From Hoeflea_A sp965204935 (GTDB lineage: Bacteria; Pseudomonadota; Alphaproteobacteria; Rhizobiales; Rhizobiaceae), in the NCBI RefSeq assembly GCF_965204935.1, contig NZ_CBDBFO010000002.1: 64,000 nt of DNA. One strand, written 5' to 3'. Both the position numbers and the translations under genes were made by a program. Positions 33,821 to 43,223 of this stretch are shown piece by piece. How positions within the stretch are numbered: the first letter of the stretch is position 1; each line of letters begins with the position of its first letter. Under the pieces are notes generated by a model. That model had not been told where the DNA came from. It worked only from the letters and a program-made list of their open reading frames with translations, and did not search any database.

Positions 33821-36388
33821 TCACGCCGTATCTGGCGCTAGTCCCTTCGCGTCCTTCTCGTCTTCTCCGGAACCCATTCCAGCCTGGAAGGTCTCGCCAC
33901 GCAGCTTGAACAGGATCAAGACCGGCGCTGCAACGAAGATGGACGAATATGTGCCGATAATGACACCGAAGATCATCGCAAAGGTAAAGGACCGTATGAC
34001 CTCGCCGCCGAAAATGAACAGCGCGGAGAGCGCCAGAAGTGTCGTCACGGATGTCAGGACCGTACGCGAGAGCATCTGGTTGACTGAAAGGTCAAGCAGG
34101 TCTGGCAGTGCCATTTTCTTGTAGCGCCTGAGATTTTCCCGGACGCGGTCATAAACCACAACGGTATCGTTCAGTGAATAACCGATGATCGTCAAAACGG
34201 CGGCGATACTCGATAGATTGAATTCGATCTGGGTGATCGCGAACATGCCGATGGTCAGCACCACGTCATTGACGGTCGCAATGATGGCGCCGAGCGCAAA
34301 CTGCCACTCGAAACGGAACCAGATATAGATCAGGATCGCGAAAAGCGCTGCGAGAAGCGCAATCGTGCCGGCGCGCGCCAGCTCGCCCGAAACGACCGGC
34401 CCGACCGATTCAACACGCACGATGTTGTAATCCGATTCAAGGTCAGCCCGGACCTTTGACACAACCGTCTGTTCGGCATTCTCCCCGGCGCCCTGTGCCT
34501 GAACGCGTATCAGGACATGCTCCGGCGAGCCGAATTCCTGGACCTGCACATCGCCGAGATTGAGATTGGAAAGTCTGCCCCTGATGTCGCCAACACTGGC
34601 GGCGCCAGATCGCGATTCCACCTCAATGACGGAACCGCCGGTGAAATCGATGCCGTAATTCATCCCCACCGTCGCGAACAGCAGCAGCGAAGCGAGTGCC
34701 GCAGCCGCGCTGAACATGAAGGTGAACTTGCGCAGCCACATGAACCGGTAATGAGCACCGCTGAAGAGGTTGGTCAAGAGACCCCTTGGCAACTCCTTTG
34801 GGCGGCGCCTGCGCACCCATTCGGCGATCATCCAGCGCGTCACTGTGAAAGCGGTGAAAACCGTGGTGACGATACCGATGGCCAGCGTGACCGCAAAGCC
34901 GCGTACCGGCCCGGAGCCGAGATAAAACAGGATCACCGCTGCTATCAGCGTGGTGATGTTGGCGTCGAGGATCGTTCCGAAGGCACGCTGGAAGCCGGCG
35001 TCAATGGCCTGGACAAGCGATCGACCGCCGCGTCGCTCCTCGCGAATACGCTCGTATATAAGCACGTTCGAATCGACCGCCATACCGACCGTCAGCACGA
35101 TGCCCGCTATGCCCGGCAGGGTCAGTGTCGCACCGATAACCGTCAAAACCGCGATGATCATCACCACGTTGAAGATCAGCGCCAGGTTGGCGATCAGACC
35201 AAGAAATCCGTAGGCAATAAAGATAAAGACGACGACAAGGATCGCGCCGATAATGCCGGCTGTTTCGCCGGCTGCAATGGAGTCAGCGCCGAGACCCGGC
35301 CCAACCGTCCGCTCTTCCATGACGGTCAGCGTTGCCGGCAAGGCGCCCGCGCGCAGCAGCACCGCCAGATCGTTGGCTGTTTCAACGGTGAAGTTGCCGG
35401 AGATCTGACCGCTGCCGCCGAGGATCGGTTCGTTGATCACCGGCGCTGTGATAACGGCGTCGTCGAGCACGATCGCAAACGGAAAACCGACATTTTGCTG
35501 TGTTACCTGACCGAAGCGCTGAGCACCCGCAGTATCGAAGCGGAACGTGACAATCGGCTCGTTCGTGCGCTGGTCGAAACCTGCCTGCGCATCGACGAGG
35601 TTGTCGCCGGATAGCAGCGCCCGTTTCTGGAGCAGGTACGGGATTGGCGGATCGTCATTGGAATAGACGATTTCCGACGTAACCGGTGGCCGGCCGCGCA
35701 GGGCCTCATCCGCCGACATCGAGCGATCGACCAGATGGAAGGAGAGCTTTGCTGTCTGGTTGAGAATAAGCTTCAGGCGTTCCGGATCATCGAAACCCGG
35801 CACCTGCACGAGGATCCGGTCTGCACCCTGACGCGCGATCACAGGTTCCGTGGTACCAAGTTCGTCAACCCGTCGGCGAACGACCTCGATGGATTGCGAT
35901 ACGGCCGAGGAGACGCGGTTGTTGATGCCCTCTTCGGTCAATGTAATACGCAGCAGACCTGGCTCGGGCTCGGACAGTTCCGCCTCGCGTATGGCACCAC
36001 CGCCGAGCAACCCGGCATTGACGAGCTGTGTCAGCTCTTCCAGGGCGTCCTTGGCCCGGTCAATGTTGTCGGGGTCGCGAATCCTGACCTGCGCCGCCAT
36101 TCCGCTGCCGGTAAGGCCGGTATATCCGATACCGTCTTCGCGCAGCAGCCGGCGGACATCGTCCACCAGCGTCTCCAGGCGTTCGTTTTCGATGTCCTCG
36201 CGCTCGACACGCAGAAGAATGTGAGAACCGCCCTGCAGATCAAGGCCGAGCGTCAGCTGCTTCTTCGGAAACCAGTCCGGCAGCGCGGCAAGCTGCTGCT
36301 GTGTGAACAGGTTAGGCGCTGCAAAGACTACGCCTGCAAGGACGGCGAGCCAGATAAGGGTGGTTTTCCAGCGGGAAAAATACAGCAT
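33821..36388 (-). CDS. secDF: SecD-SecF fusion, protein export membrane protein
   Basis: An 855-residue fusion of SecD (1 to about 520) and SecF (about 545-840), each with a large periplasmic loop and six membrane segments. SecD landmarks: LGLDLQGGSHILLRV and the conserved GMAVDSNVLIYERIREE; SecF landmarks: GIDFTGGSVIEVE and GYSLNDTVVVYDRVRENLR. It uses the proton gradient to pull proteins through SecYEG. The fused form occurs in several bacterial lines including many rhizobia. It follows yajC on the same strand. Confidence 0.96.
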   Translation of the reverse strand: MLYFSRWKTTLIWLAVLAGVVFAAPNLFTQQQLAALPDWFPKKQLTLGLDLQGGSHILLRVEREDIENERLETLVDDVRRLLREDGIGYTGLTGSGMAAQVRIRDPDNIDRAKDALEELTQLVNAGLLGGGAIREAELSEPEPGLLRITLTEEGINNRVSSAVSQSIEVVRRRVDELGTTEPVIARQGADRILVQVPGFDDPERLKLILNQTAKLSFHLVDRSMSADEALRGRPPVTSEIVYSNDDPPIPYLLQKRALLSGDNLVDAQAGFDQRTNEPIVTFRFDTAGAQRFGQVTQQNVGFPFAIVLDDAVITAPVINEPILGGSGQISGNFTVETANDLAVLLRAGALPATLTVMEERTVGPGLGADSIAAGETAGIIGAILVVVFIFIAYGFLGLIANLALIFNVVMIIAVLTVIGATLTLPGIAGIVLTVGMAVDSNVLIYERIREERRGGRSLVQAIDAGFQRAFGTILDANITTLIAAVILFYLGSGPVRGFAVTLAIGIVTTVFTAFTVTRWMIAEWVRRRRPKELPRGLLTNLFSGAHYRFMWLRKFTFMFSAAAALASLLLFATVGMNYGIDFTGGSVIEVESRSGAASVGDIRGRLSNLNLGDVQVQEFGSPEHVLIRVQAQGAGENAEQTVVSKVRADLESDYNIVRVESVGPVVSGELARAGTIALLAALFAILIYIWFRFEWQFALGAIIATVNDVVLTIGMFAITQIEFNLSSIAAVLTIIGYSLNDTVVVYDRVRENLRRYKKMALPDLLDLSVNQMLSRTVLTSVTTLLALSALFIFGGEVIRSFTFAMIFGVIIGTYSSIFVAAPVLILFKLRGETFQAGMGSGEDEKDAKGLAPDTA

Positions 36389-36436
36389 TGGGTTCTCAGT
36401 TCATCGGGCAAATGTGCCGGTCGGCCGACTCAAGGC

Positions 36437-36475
36437 AAAAAAGTAGTTTGACACCACTCACTTATCTACTTTTTT
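36437..36475. terminator. A/T-rich hairpin between yajC and secDF
   Basis: AAAAAAGTAG (36437-36446) and its exact inverse CTACTTTTTT (36466-36475) enclose 19 bases. The right arm overlaps the last codons of yajC. The A-stem, T-tail layout could end transcription in part on either strand, so yajC may be expressed above secDF. Confidence 0.55.
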
Positions 36476-36806
36476 GTGCCGTTTCTTGGACCGGCTCGCC
36501 CTTCACTTTCACGTCAGCGAGAAGGGAACGCACGACACGGACTTTCAGTCCCTCGGCGATCTCGACTTCGACCTCGTTGTCGTCAACCACCTTGGTCACT
36601 TTTCCGGTGATGCCACCGCCGGTAACCACCTGATCGCCGCGCCGGACATTGTTCAGCATTTCCTGCCGTTTTTTCATCTGCTGGCGCTGCGGCCGGATGA
36701 TCAGGAAATACATGATAACAAATATTAGGATGAACGGCATGATCGACACGAGAATATCGCCGCCGCCGCCCCCTGCAGCCTGCGCATATGCCGGTGTTAC
36801 AAACAT
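36462..36806 (-). CDS. yajC: Preprotein translocase subunit YajC
   Basis: A 114-residue protein with one membrane segment (LVSIMPFILIFVIMYFLIIRP) followed by the YajC signature RPQRQQMKKRQEMLNNVRRGDQVVTGGGI (partial pattern). It associates with SecDF in the inner membrane. Upstream of secDF by 73 bases, the usual gene order. Confidence 0.95.
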   Translation of the reverse strand: MFVTPAYAQAAGGGGGDILVSIMPFILIFVIMYFLIIRPQRQQMKKRQEMLNNVRRGDQVVTGGGITGKVTKVVDDNEVEVEIAEGLKVRVVRSLLADVKVKGEPVQETAQKSR

Positions 36807-36888
36807 CGAGTGGCTCCTTTTGGGAATTCCTTATTCATTGACATTGAGGCGGTAAGGACCGGCCCTTTGCTGTGCCAGATATAGTGTC

Positions 36889-37872
36889 ATGGCCGCTATT
36901 GCAACTGTCGACGCAAGCTCTCAACCCTTTTCGTATCCACGCCATCGTGCTACCGCAGCTTCCGATATCGGCAAAAAGGGAAGTGACTTGGCAAAGGCGA
37001 CGTTGCAAAACCTGCTTGAGGAAATCCAAAGGCTTACACATGCCGTCGAGGCCCTGAGCGGTCCGCGGCGTGCTTCCAACGATTATTCGGCGGCAGACTG
37101 CTTTATCTGGGAGCCCGCAAGCGGCTACCTGCAACCGGTGGCCAAGCCCAATCGCATCGACATCAGCCTGATCCGCGGCGTTGACCGGGTGCGCGACATA
37201 CTGCACGACAACACACGCCGTTTCGCGGACGGGTTTCCGGCAAACAACGTGCTGCTTTGGGGTGCGCGGGGCATGGGCAAATCCTCGCTTGTCAAAGCGA
37301 CCCATGCGGCTATCACCGGCGAAGAAGGCGCAAACACAGAGCATCCGCTCAAGCTTGTTGAAATTCACCGTGAAGACATAGACAGCCTGCCGCGGCTGAT
37401 GGCCATGCTGCGCGACCGCCCCGAACGCTTTATCCTGTTTTGCGACGATCTGTCGTTCGACCATGACGATACGACCTACAAGTCGCTCAAGGCCGCCCTT
37501 GAAGGCGGGCTGGAGGGACGGGCCGGGAATGTTGTCTTTTATGCCACTTCGAACCGTCGCCATCTGATGCCGCGCGACATGATGGAAAACGAGCGGTCGA
37601 CAGCCATCAACCCATCGGAGGCGGTGGAGGAAAAAGTGTCGCTTTCCGATCGCTTCGGCTTGTGGCTGGGCTTCCACAAGTGCAGCCAGGACGAGTACCT
37701 GGAAATGATCGATGCCTATGCCCGGCACTACGGTCTGGAAATCGACGAAGAGCGTCTACGGGCGGAAGCGCTTGAATGGGCGACCACGCGTGGCGCGCGC
37801 TCGGGACGTGTTGCCTGGCAGTTCATCCAGGACCTCGCCGGTCGACTTGGAAAACGTTTCAGCGACCCCTGA
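36889..37872 (+). CDS. DUF815 family AAA-type ATPase
   Basis: A 327-residue P-loop ATPase. Walker A is LLWGARGMGKSSLVKA (about residues 121-136), Walker B is FILFCDDLSFD, and a sensor-like NVVFYATSNRRHL follows. The N-terminal 75 residues are variable and contain a coiled segment (LQNLLEEIQRLTHAVEAL), so a later start is possible. DUF815 proteins are widespread in proteobacteria, without a settled role. It is divergent from yajC and convergent with the next cyclase. Confidence 0.8.
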   Translation: MAAIATVDASSQPFSYPRHRATAASDIGKKGSDLAKATLQNLLEEIQRLTHAVEALSGPRRASNDYSAADCFIWEPASGYLQPVAKPNRIDISLIRGVDRVRDILHDNTRRFADGFPANNVLLWGARGMGKSSLVKATHAAITGEEGANTEHPLKLVEIHREDIDSLPRLMAMLRDRPERFILFCDDLSFDHDDTTYKSLKAALEGGLEGRAGNVVFYATSNRRHLMPRDMMENERSTAINPSEAVEEKVSLSDRFGLWLGFHKCSQDEYLEMIDAYARHYGLEIDEERLRAEALEWATTRGARSGRVAWQFIQDLAGRLGKRFSDP

Positions 37873-37883
37873 ACACTCGCTCA

Positions 37884-39707
37884 TCACTTTTCTTCCAGTT
37901 GCCACACGCCTTGCCAGTCCTCCGGAACACCTTCGCGCCGGATGATCGCCAATCGTTCAAGATAGACCTCAGCGGCCGGATCATTGAATCTGTGACACGC
38001 CTTGAAGCCTGTCTCCGCCCGTGACCAATCACCGAGCCGGAATGCCTCCAGGGCGTCTTCAAAACGATCCTTGAGCTCGATCGCCGGTTCCGCCAGCGTC
38101 TTGAGCGGCCCCAGCGGTTCATAGATTGCGACAGGTTCGGTCTTTCCCTTGACGATCAGATTGTCGATTTTCCGAAACTCGAACGCCCCGGATGCCATGG
38201 CACAGGTCCGGCCGCACACGAGCACGCTGGTTCCATACACCTTGTTCGCCGCTTCCAGGCGGGCGCCGAGATTCACCGTATCGCCCATGACCGTGTAGTT
38301 CTTTGTCTTCTCCGAACCAATGGAACCAACGACGGCTTCACCGGTAGCAATGCCGATACGCATGGCTACGTCCGGCAGGTCGCGCCGCAACCCTGTCAAA
38401 TCCGGCAGTTCCTTGCGCAGTTCTTCAATGAGCGCGGCATCCTTGAGAGCCGCAGTCACAGCGAGCGTCGCCTGTTCGCCGTCTTGGCAGAACGGTGTAG
38501 TCCAGAACGCCATGATCGCATCGCCGATATACTTGTCGATCAATCCGTGATGCTCGGTAACCGGCTCGGACATCATCGTCAGGTAACGGTTGATCAACGT
38601 GACGAGACCGCCAGGCGTGAAGCGCTCTGAGATGCTGGTGAAATTGGCGATGTCGGCGAAAAACACCGAAACAACCTTCTTCTCTCCGTTGACGAGTTCC
38701 ATGTTCGGATCGCCAATCAGACCGGAAACCACGCGCGGATCGACATACTGTCCGAATGTGTCCTTGATTTCCTCGGTCTTGCGGAGGCCTTCAACCATTC
38801 CGTTGAAGCTGCGGGCCAGATCGCCGATTTCGTCACTGGTCGACGCTTCCAGATGTCCCGAAAGGTTGCCGGCCTCGACTTCCTGCGTCCCGGCGATAAG
38901 CTGCCTCAAGGGCTTCAGCATGTTTCTGATAACGATGCTGCACAGGATGAGCGCCAGGATGCCGGAAACGCCCGCCAGGACGATGTTGATCATCAGCGCC
39001 TGACGTTCATGCTCTTCGGCGCTCCTTGCCGACATTTCCGTGAACCCGGCAATCGTCTCCCAGGTCTCGCGCATGTGGGCTGCCAGTTGGTCCTCTTCCT
39101 GTTCTATCAGCTTCTCCAGCTCGAACCGCATCGGACTGTCCTGCCGGAATGCCTCGATCAGAAGCGTCATCTGGGAATGTAGGTTGGAGTGCTGCTGATC
39201 GATGGATTGCAATTGAGGCAGCAGCAGCTTGAGTGTGTCGCGCCCCTGTTGTGTATTTGCGGTGTTGACGGCGTTTGCAATCAGCTCTTCCGCTCGTTGC
39301 ACGGCTGAATCGACCCGGGCTTCGCGCAAATCAAAGTCACTTTCTTCTGCTTCAACGCGTTGCTGAAGCTCGGACCGTTCGCTTTCGAGGCGCGCCGTCT
39401 TTTCCTCAATCGTCTCAAATCCGCTCAACAGATGTCTGGGAACAATGCCCGACGCCAATTCCTCGAGTTCTTCATCGATCAGCTTGATATTGGTCAGATG
39501 CTTCTCCAGCCGCTCGACATGGATCTCCTGCTGGGCAATTTCCATGTCGATCTCAGCAATTCGATCGGAAAGCGGAATGAAGACCTCCGCCAGGTCCGTG
39601 ACTTCCTGACTGACGAGATAGAGCTTGTAGGTGGAATAGGTGATTGACGCGCCCATGATCACGAAGACCAGGGCTGCAATGCCGAATATCTTGTGCGGTA
39701 TCTTCAT
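37884..39707 (-). CDS. Membrane adenylate/guanylate cyclase with HAMP domain
   Basis: A 607-residue class III cyclase: an N-terminal membrane segment, a periplasmic helical sensor region (about residues 30-230) with long coiled coils, a second membrane segment (MINIVLAGVSGILALILC), a HAMP domain (LKPLRQLIAGTQEVEAGNLS), and a catalytic domain with VVSVFFADIANFTSISERF (metal Asp), HGLIDKYIGDAIMAFW and YTVMGDTVNLGARLE. DPRVVSGLIGDPNMELVNGE is the usual linker. It should make a cyclic nucleotide in response to a periplasmic signal. The other cyclase in the window (25230-29092) is disrupted. Confidence 0.9.
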   Translation of the reverse strand: MKIPHKIFGIAALVFVIMGASITYSTYKLYLVSQEVTDLAEVFIPLSDRIAEIDMEIAQQEIHVERLEKHLTNIKLIDEELEELASGIVPRHLLSGFETIEEKTARLESERSELQQRVEAEESDFDLREARVDSAVQRAEELIANAVNTANTQQGRDTLKLLLPQLQSIDQQHSNLHSQMTLLIEAFRQDSPMRFELEKLIEQEEDQLAAHMRETWETIAGFTEMSARSAEEHERQALMINIVLAGVSGILALILCSIVIRNMLKPLRQLIAGTQEVEAGNLSGHLEASTSDEIGDLARSFNGMVEGLRKTEEIKDTFGQYVDPRVVSGLIGDPNMELVNGEKKVVSVFFADIANFTSISERFTPGGLVTLINRYLTMMSEPVTEHHGLIDKYIGDAIMAFWTTPFCQDGEQATLAVTAALKDAALIEELRKELPDLTGLRRDLPDVAMRIGIATGEAVVGSIGSEKTKNYTVMGDTVNLGARLEAANKVYGTSVLVCGRTCAMASGAFEFRKIDNLIVKGKTEPVAIYEPLGPLKTLAEPAIELKDRFEDALEAFRLGDWSRAETGFKACHRFNDPAAEVYLERLAIIRREGVPEDWQGVWQLEEK

Positions 39708-39916
39708 AAAAAATCGGTTCCGGAACCAGTCAGTCGCCCGATTCGCCCACCTGGGCGGATATCAAAGGATCGCCGATTCAATTGTAAAGGGAAAACAGAA
39801 ATTCACTAAATGGATGAAATTTAATGCATTCTCAACCGCAGCGTCCCCGGAACGGTCCTCATCCGATGCACATGAGGATATGTATGCATTCGGTCACGAA
39901 TCCGGGCCTCAAACGT

Positions 39917-39949
39917 AAAACCGGGCCCGCAGGGAACAACGGACCCGGT
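39917..39949 (-). terminator. Rho-independent terminator of the NlpD-like gene
   Basis: Reverse strand ACCGGGTCCG (39940-39949) pairs with CGGGCCCGGT (39920-39929) around 10 bases, with one G-T pair, followed by TTTTA. It lies 27 bases past the stop of the LysM/M23 gene. Confidence 0.75.
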
Positions 39950-39975
39950 CTTTCCTGCCTGAGACTGGAGAGTCT

Positions 39976-41646
39976 CTATTCGAGATATGTCATCGGATCG
40001 ACCGGTTTTGCGTCTTTCCTGATCTCGAAGTGCAGCTTCGGACGGGTCGCCTGCCCGCTCATCCCCGACAGCGCGACAACCTGTCCTCGGGAGACCTTGT
40101 CCCCGCGCTGTACAATCAGTTCGCTTGCGTGCCCGTAGACACTCACCAGACCGTTTCCGTGACGCACCAGAACCGTCTTGCCAAATTCTTTGAGCCCCGT
40201 TCCGGAATAGATCACCACGCCATTCTCCGCGGCCTTGACGGGCGTTCCCTTTGGCAAGGAAATGTCGATGCCGTCATTTCGTGCGCCATCGTCCATGGCG
40301 CCGAAACCGCTCATGATCTGGCCACGCGCCGGCCAGCGCAGTTTATCGATGCCGGTCGTTTGCGGTGTCTCCACCGCAACGGAGGCGTTCGTCGTTGTCC
40401 GATCATCGGCATAGCTGCTGGCAGCCGAGGCTGGACGGGTTTGCTCGGGAACACTTGCCGTCTGCACACCATCGACAGGGCGGCCTGCGGCTGGAACCGA
40501 CAGTGTCTGGCCGATCTTGATTGTTTCGTTGCTGAGTCCGTTGGCCGCCTTAAGCGCCGCAACGCTGACCCCGGTGCGCGAGGCGATCGCGCTCAACGAA
40601 TCGCCAGCCTGTACTGTGTAGGTCTTGCCGGATGAGGTCTTGTCGCTGTTTTGCGATACGGTATTGGCCGTCCGGAAAACCTGGACCGTGGGTCTCGGTG
40701 TTGGCGTTTTCGGCAATACCGCAACCTGCCTGACCGGAGACGGCGTCGGAACGGGCACATTGCCCGGCTGCGCCTCGCCCTGATAACCGGTGCTGGCCCG
40801 GGCCGCACGCGTTTTCGGATTGTTGTCAGGCGCTGACACCGGCGTTGTCCGCGAATACACATAGGTCGGGATAATCACGACCTGACCGGCCGCAACCCTT
40901 GAAGGATCGGCGATATTGTTGGCCTTCATGATCTCGCGCGCCGGCACGCCGTAACGGCGCGAAAGGTTGTAGAGCGTCTCACCGGGTGCGATCGAGACAC
41001 GTGTTCCACCAGTCGTCGTCCACCCGCCGGCAATCGCCTGCGAGTTCTGGCCTGCGTTTCGCACGGCCGCACTTGAAGGCGTCGTTCCTGTAACAATCGG
41101 GTCTTGGGCAATCGATTGACTGCGGGATGCATACTGTTTCGGCGCAGCGACCGGTGTCGGAATGCGACCGACCGGAATATCAACGCGGCTGGCGACGGTC
41201 GATTGCCGCTCTGCCGCCTTTGGCACCACAATCGGCACCGGAGCAAGCTTTACGTCCTGCACAGGCGGCTCAATGGCGGGCGCGGACCGCAACGGCTGAC
41301 GCTCCACTGCAGGCACAAAGACCGGCTTCTGCTGGTTCGTCGCCGGATAAGGCTGAGCAATCGATCCAGTATAGGTCCGATCTGTGGTGTGCGCGGATTG
41401 TGCCGTACCGTAGTTGCCCGGATAGGGCTGCGCCAACGCCGGCTCGCCCGGTGCCGGAACAGGCGCGGATGTCGTGGTATTGGCAGTGCTTCGGCTATTG
41501 ATCGTTTCGGGAACAGTCCCGGTGAATAGGCCGTGATCGAAACGCGTTGCTTCGGAGCTGCAACCCGCGGCCAGGCTTGCCAAACAGACAGCACCTGCCA
41601 GTCGACTGGCGGTTTTCGACGAGACGGCTGATAGTCTGATACGCAT
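39976..41646 (-). CDS. NlpD-like lipoprotein with LysM and degenerate M23 (LytM) domain
   Basis: A 556-residue outer-membrane lipoprotein; lipobox LAAGC lies 22-23 residues from ATG 41646. Two LysM domains bind peptidoglycan (VSIAPGETLYNLSRRYGVPA about 225-245; YTVQAGDSLSAIASRTGVSV about 350-370). The C-terminal LytM domain has ARNDGIDISLPKGTPV where an active enzyme has HxGxD; the first zinc histidine is Asn here, though VYGHAS and KLHFEIRK remain. This matches inactive LytM factors such as E. coli NlpD, which activate amidases during cell separation. Long Pro/Thr/Ala-rich linkers lie between the domains. Confidence 0.85.
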   Translation of the reverse strand: MRIRLSAVSSKTASRLAGAVCLASLAAGCSSEATRFDHGLFTGTVPETINSRSTANTTTSAPVPAPGEPALAQPYPGNYGTAQSAHTTDRTYTGSIAQPYPATNQQKPVFVPAVERQPLRSAPAIEPPVQDVKLAPVPIVVPKAAERQSTVASRVDIPVGRIPTPVAAPKQYASRSQSIAQDPIVTGTTPSSAAVRNAGQNSQAIAGGWTTTGGTRVSIAPGETLYNLSRRYGVPAREIMKANNIADPSRVAAGQVVIIPTYVYSRTTPVSAPDNNPKTRAARASTGYQGEAQPGNVPVPTPSPVRQVAVLPKTPTPRPTVQVFRTANTVSQNSDKTSSGKTYTVQAGDSLSAIASRTGVSVAALKAANGLSNETIKIGQTLSVPAAGRPVDGVQTASVPEQTRPASAASSYADDRTTTNASVAVETPQTTGIDKLRWPARGQIMSGFGAMDDGARNDGIDISLPKGTPVKAAENGVVIYSGTGLKEFGKTVLVRHGNGLVSVYGHASELIVQRGDKVSRGQVVALSGMSGQATRPKLHFEIRKDAKPVDPMTYLE

Positions 41647-41793
41647 CATACGAGCCCATGTACGCAAAACAACACGGTCTCATTTAACGGAGTTAAGGTT
41701 ACTGCCGGGTTAAGCCGATCACGAAATTTTTTAAGCTGTGAATCAAGCGTTTCCGGGCAGATTCTACGGATCGCGGACGAGCTGGGAAGAAGC

Positions 41794-42447
41794 TCACAAG
41801 ACAGCGGCGCTTCCTTTGAGGAGCGGTTGGAAGCGGACTTTGAACAAATCTTCCTTCTCGAAGCGGCTGCCGATCTTTGTGAGCCGGACAACCGTTTGCG
41901 GCTGATCGGCTTCCCCAATGGCGGCAATCATCTTGCCACCTGATACCAGACGCTCGGCAAATGACCGCGGCATTTCCTGAAATGCCGCGGACACCAGGAT
42001 ACGATCGAATGTGCCTTCCTGAAGCGTGCGCTCCTGACCGTCACCAACCTCCACCACGATGTTCGAGAAGCCGAGGCGGGAGAACCGCTGTGCGGCCAGC
42101 TGGGACAATGTTCGGTAGCGGTCGATGGTGACCACGCGCTCGACGATCCGCGACATGACAGCCGCTGTGAATCCGGATCCCGTACCCACTTCAAGAACAC
42201 GCTGGCCGGCTTCGAGCTCCATATGATGCAAAAGGCGCAGACTAAGGTCGGCGCCTTCCATGTACTCGCCGCACTCAATAGGAATGCTGCGTGCGGAATA
42301 GGCAAGATCCAGATAGGCAGGTGGCGTGAACAGGTTTCGCGGCGTCTGCTCCACCGCGGCGACAAGGCGATTGTCGGCAATGCCTTCGGCCCGCAGGCGC
42401 AGGACCAGCGAGGCAAAGCCCTCCTTTTGGCTCAGGCCGCTGTTCAA
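41794..42447 (-). CDS. pcm: Protein-L-isoaspartate O-methyltransferase
   Basis: A 217-residue SAM-dependent methyltransferase that repairs isoaspartate in aged proteins. SAM motif I is VLEVGTGSGFTAAVM, preceded by the PCMT signature YLDLAYSARSIPIECGEYM, and motif II/III is VGDGQERTLQEGTFDRILVSAA. Its start overlaps the end of surE by 4 bases, a conserved surE-pcm-nlpD order also seen in E. coli, so it is linked to the NlpD-like gene downstream. Confidence 0.92.
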   Translation of the reverse strand: MNSGLSQKEGFASLVLRLRAEGIADNRLVAAVEQTPRNLFTPPAYLDLAYSARSIPIECGEYMEGADLSLRLLHHMELEAGQRVLEVGTGSGFTAAVMSRIVERVVTIDRYRTLSQLAAQRFSRLGFSNIVVEVGDGQERTLQEGTFDRILVSAAFQEMPRSFAERLVSGGKMIAAIGEADQPQTVVRLTKIGSRFEKEDLFKVRFQPLLKGSAAVL

Positions 42448-43199
42448 TCAAGCGCCTCCAATATGCGCTGTTGAACCGAATAGTCGGTAAGATCAAGCTT
42501 GAGTGGCGTTACGGAAATCTTGTTCTCGCTGAGAGCGGCAAGGTCCGTGCCCGACTTGAACTCGGTGGTCCGGTGGGAAAAGCGCAGCCAGTAATAGGGA
42601 ACACCCCGTGCATCCTCGCGCCGGTCGATGTCGATCCCGTGTACCAGTTTCCCCTGCGATGCCACCGCAACGCCATCGATATCCTCCGGCCGGCTGTATG
42701 GGAAATTGATGTTGAGCAATGTGCCTGGCGGTAAATCGATATCGATCAGTTTGCTCAGCAGCTCCGGCGCCACCGCCTCGCTTGTTTCCCAGGGCACAAT
42801 ACGTCCGTCATCCCACTTGTAGGCCTGGCTCAGCGCAATGGAACGAATGCCAAGCAGCGTTCCCTCTATGGCTCCGGCGACGGTGCCTGAATAGGTCAGG
42901 CCGTCCGCGACATTCACACCGGCATTCACCCCGGAAAGCACCAGGTCCGGCGGTTCGTCCATCAGGTCGCGCACACCCATGATCACGCAATCCGTGGGCG
43001 TTCCGCGCAAGGCATAATGCCGTTCGGAAACTTCACGCAGACGCAGAGGCTCGGACAAGGTCAGCGAGTGCGCAAGTCCGCTCTGATCGGTTTCCGGCGC
43101 AACAATCCATATGTCGTCCGACAATGTCCGTGCAATGCGCTCGAGAGCGGCCAGGCCCTCGGCATTGATGCCGTCATCATTGGTCAGCAATATCCGCAT
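42444..43199 (-). CDS. surE: 5'/3'-nucleotidase SurE
   Basis: A 251-residue metal-dependent phosphatase acting on nucleoside monophosphates in stationary phase. The SurE motif ILLTNDDGINAEGLAALE holds the metal-binding Asp pair, and SGVNAGVNVADGLTYSGTVAGAIEG completes the active site. It overlaps pcm by 4 bases and follows serS by 24 bases. Confidence 0.95.
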   Translation of the reverse strand: MRILLTNDDGINAEGLAALERIARTLSDDIWIVAPETDQSGLAHSLTLSEPLRLREVSERHYALRGTPTDCVIMGVRDLMDEPPDLVLSGVNAGVNVADGLTYSGTVAGAIEGTLLGIRSIALSQAYKWDDGRIVPWETSEAVAPELLSKLIDIDLPPGTLLNINFPYSRPEDIDGVAVASQGKLVHGIDIDRREDARGVPYYWLRFSHRTTEFKSGTDLAALSENKISVTPLKLDLTDYSVQQRILEALD

Positions 43200-43223
43200 C
43201 AGGTCTTTCCCGTTACGATCCCG

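Noticed and set aside
34517..35614. 365-codon open frame antisense to secDF
   Set aside because: Composition is an artefact of the SecD frame; no recognisable domain or plausible ribosome-binding site.
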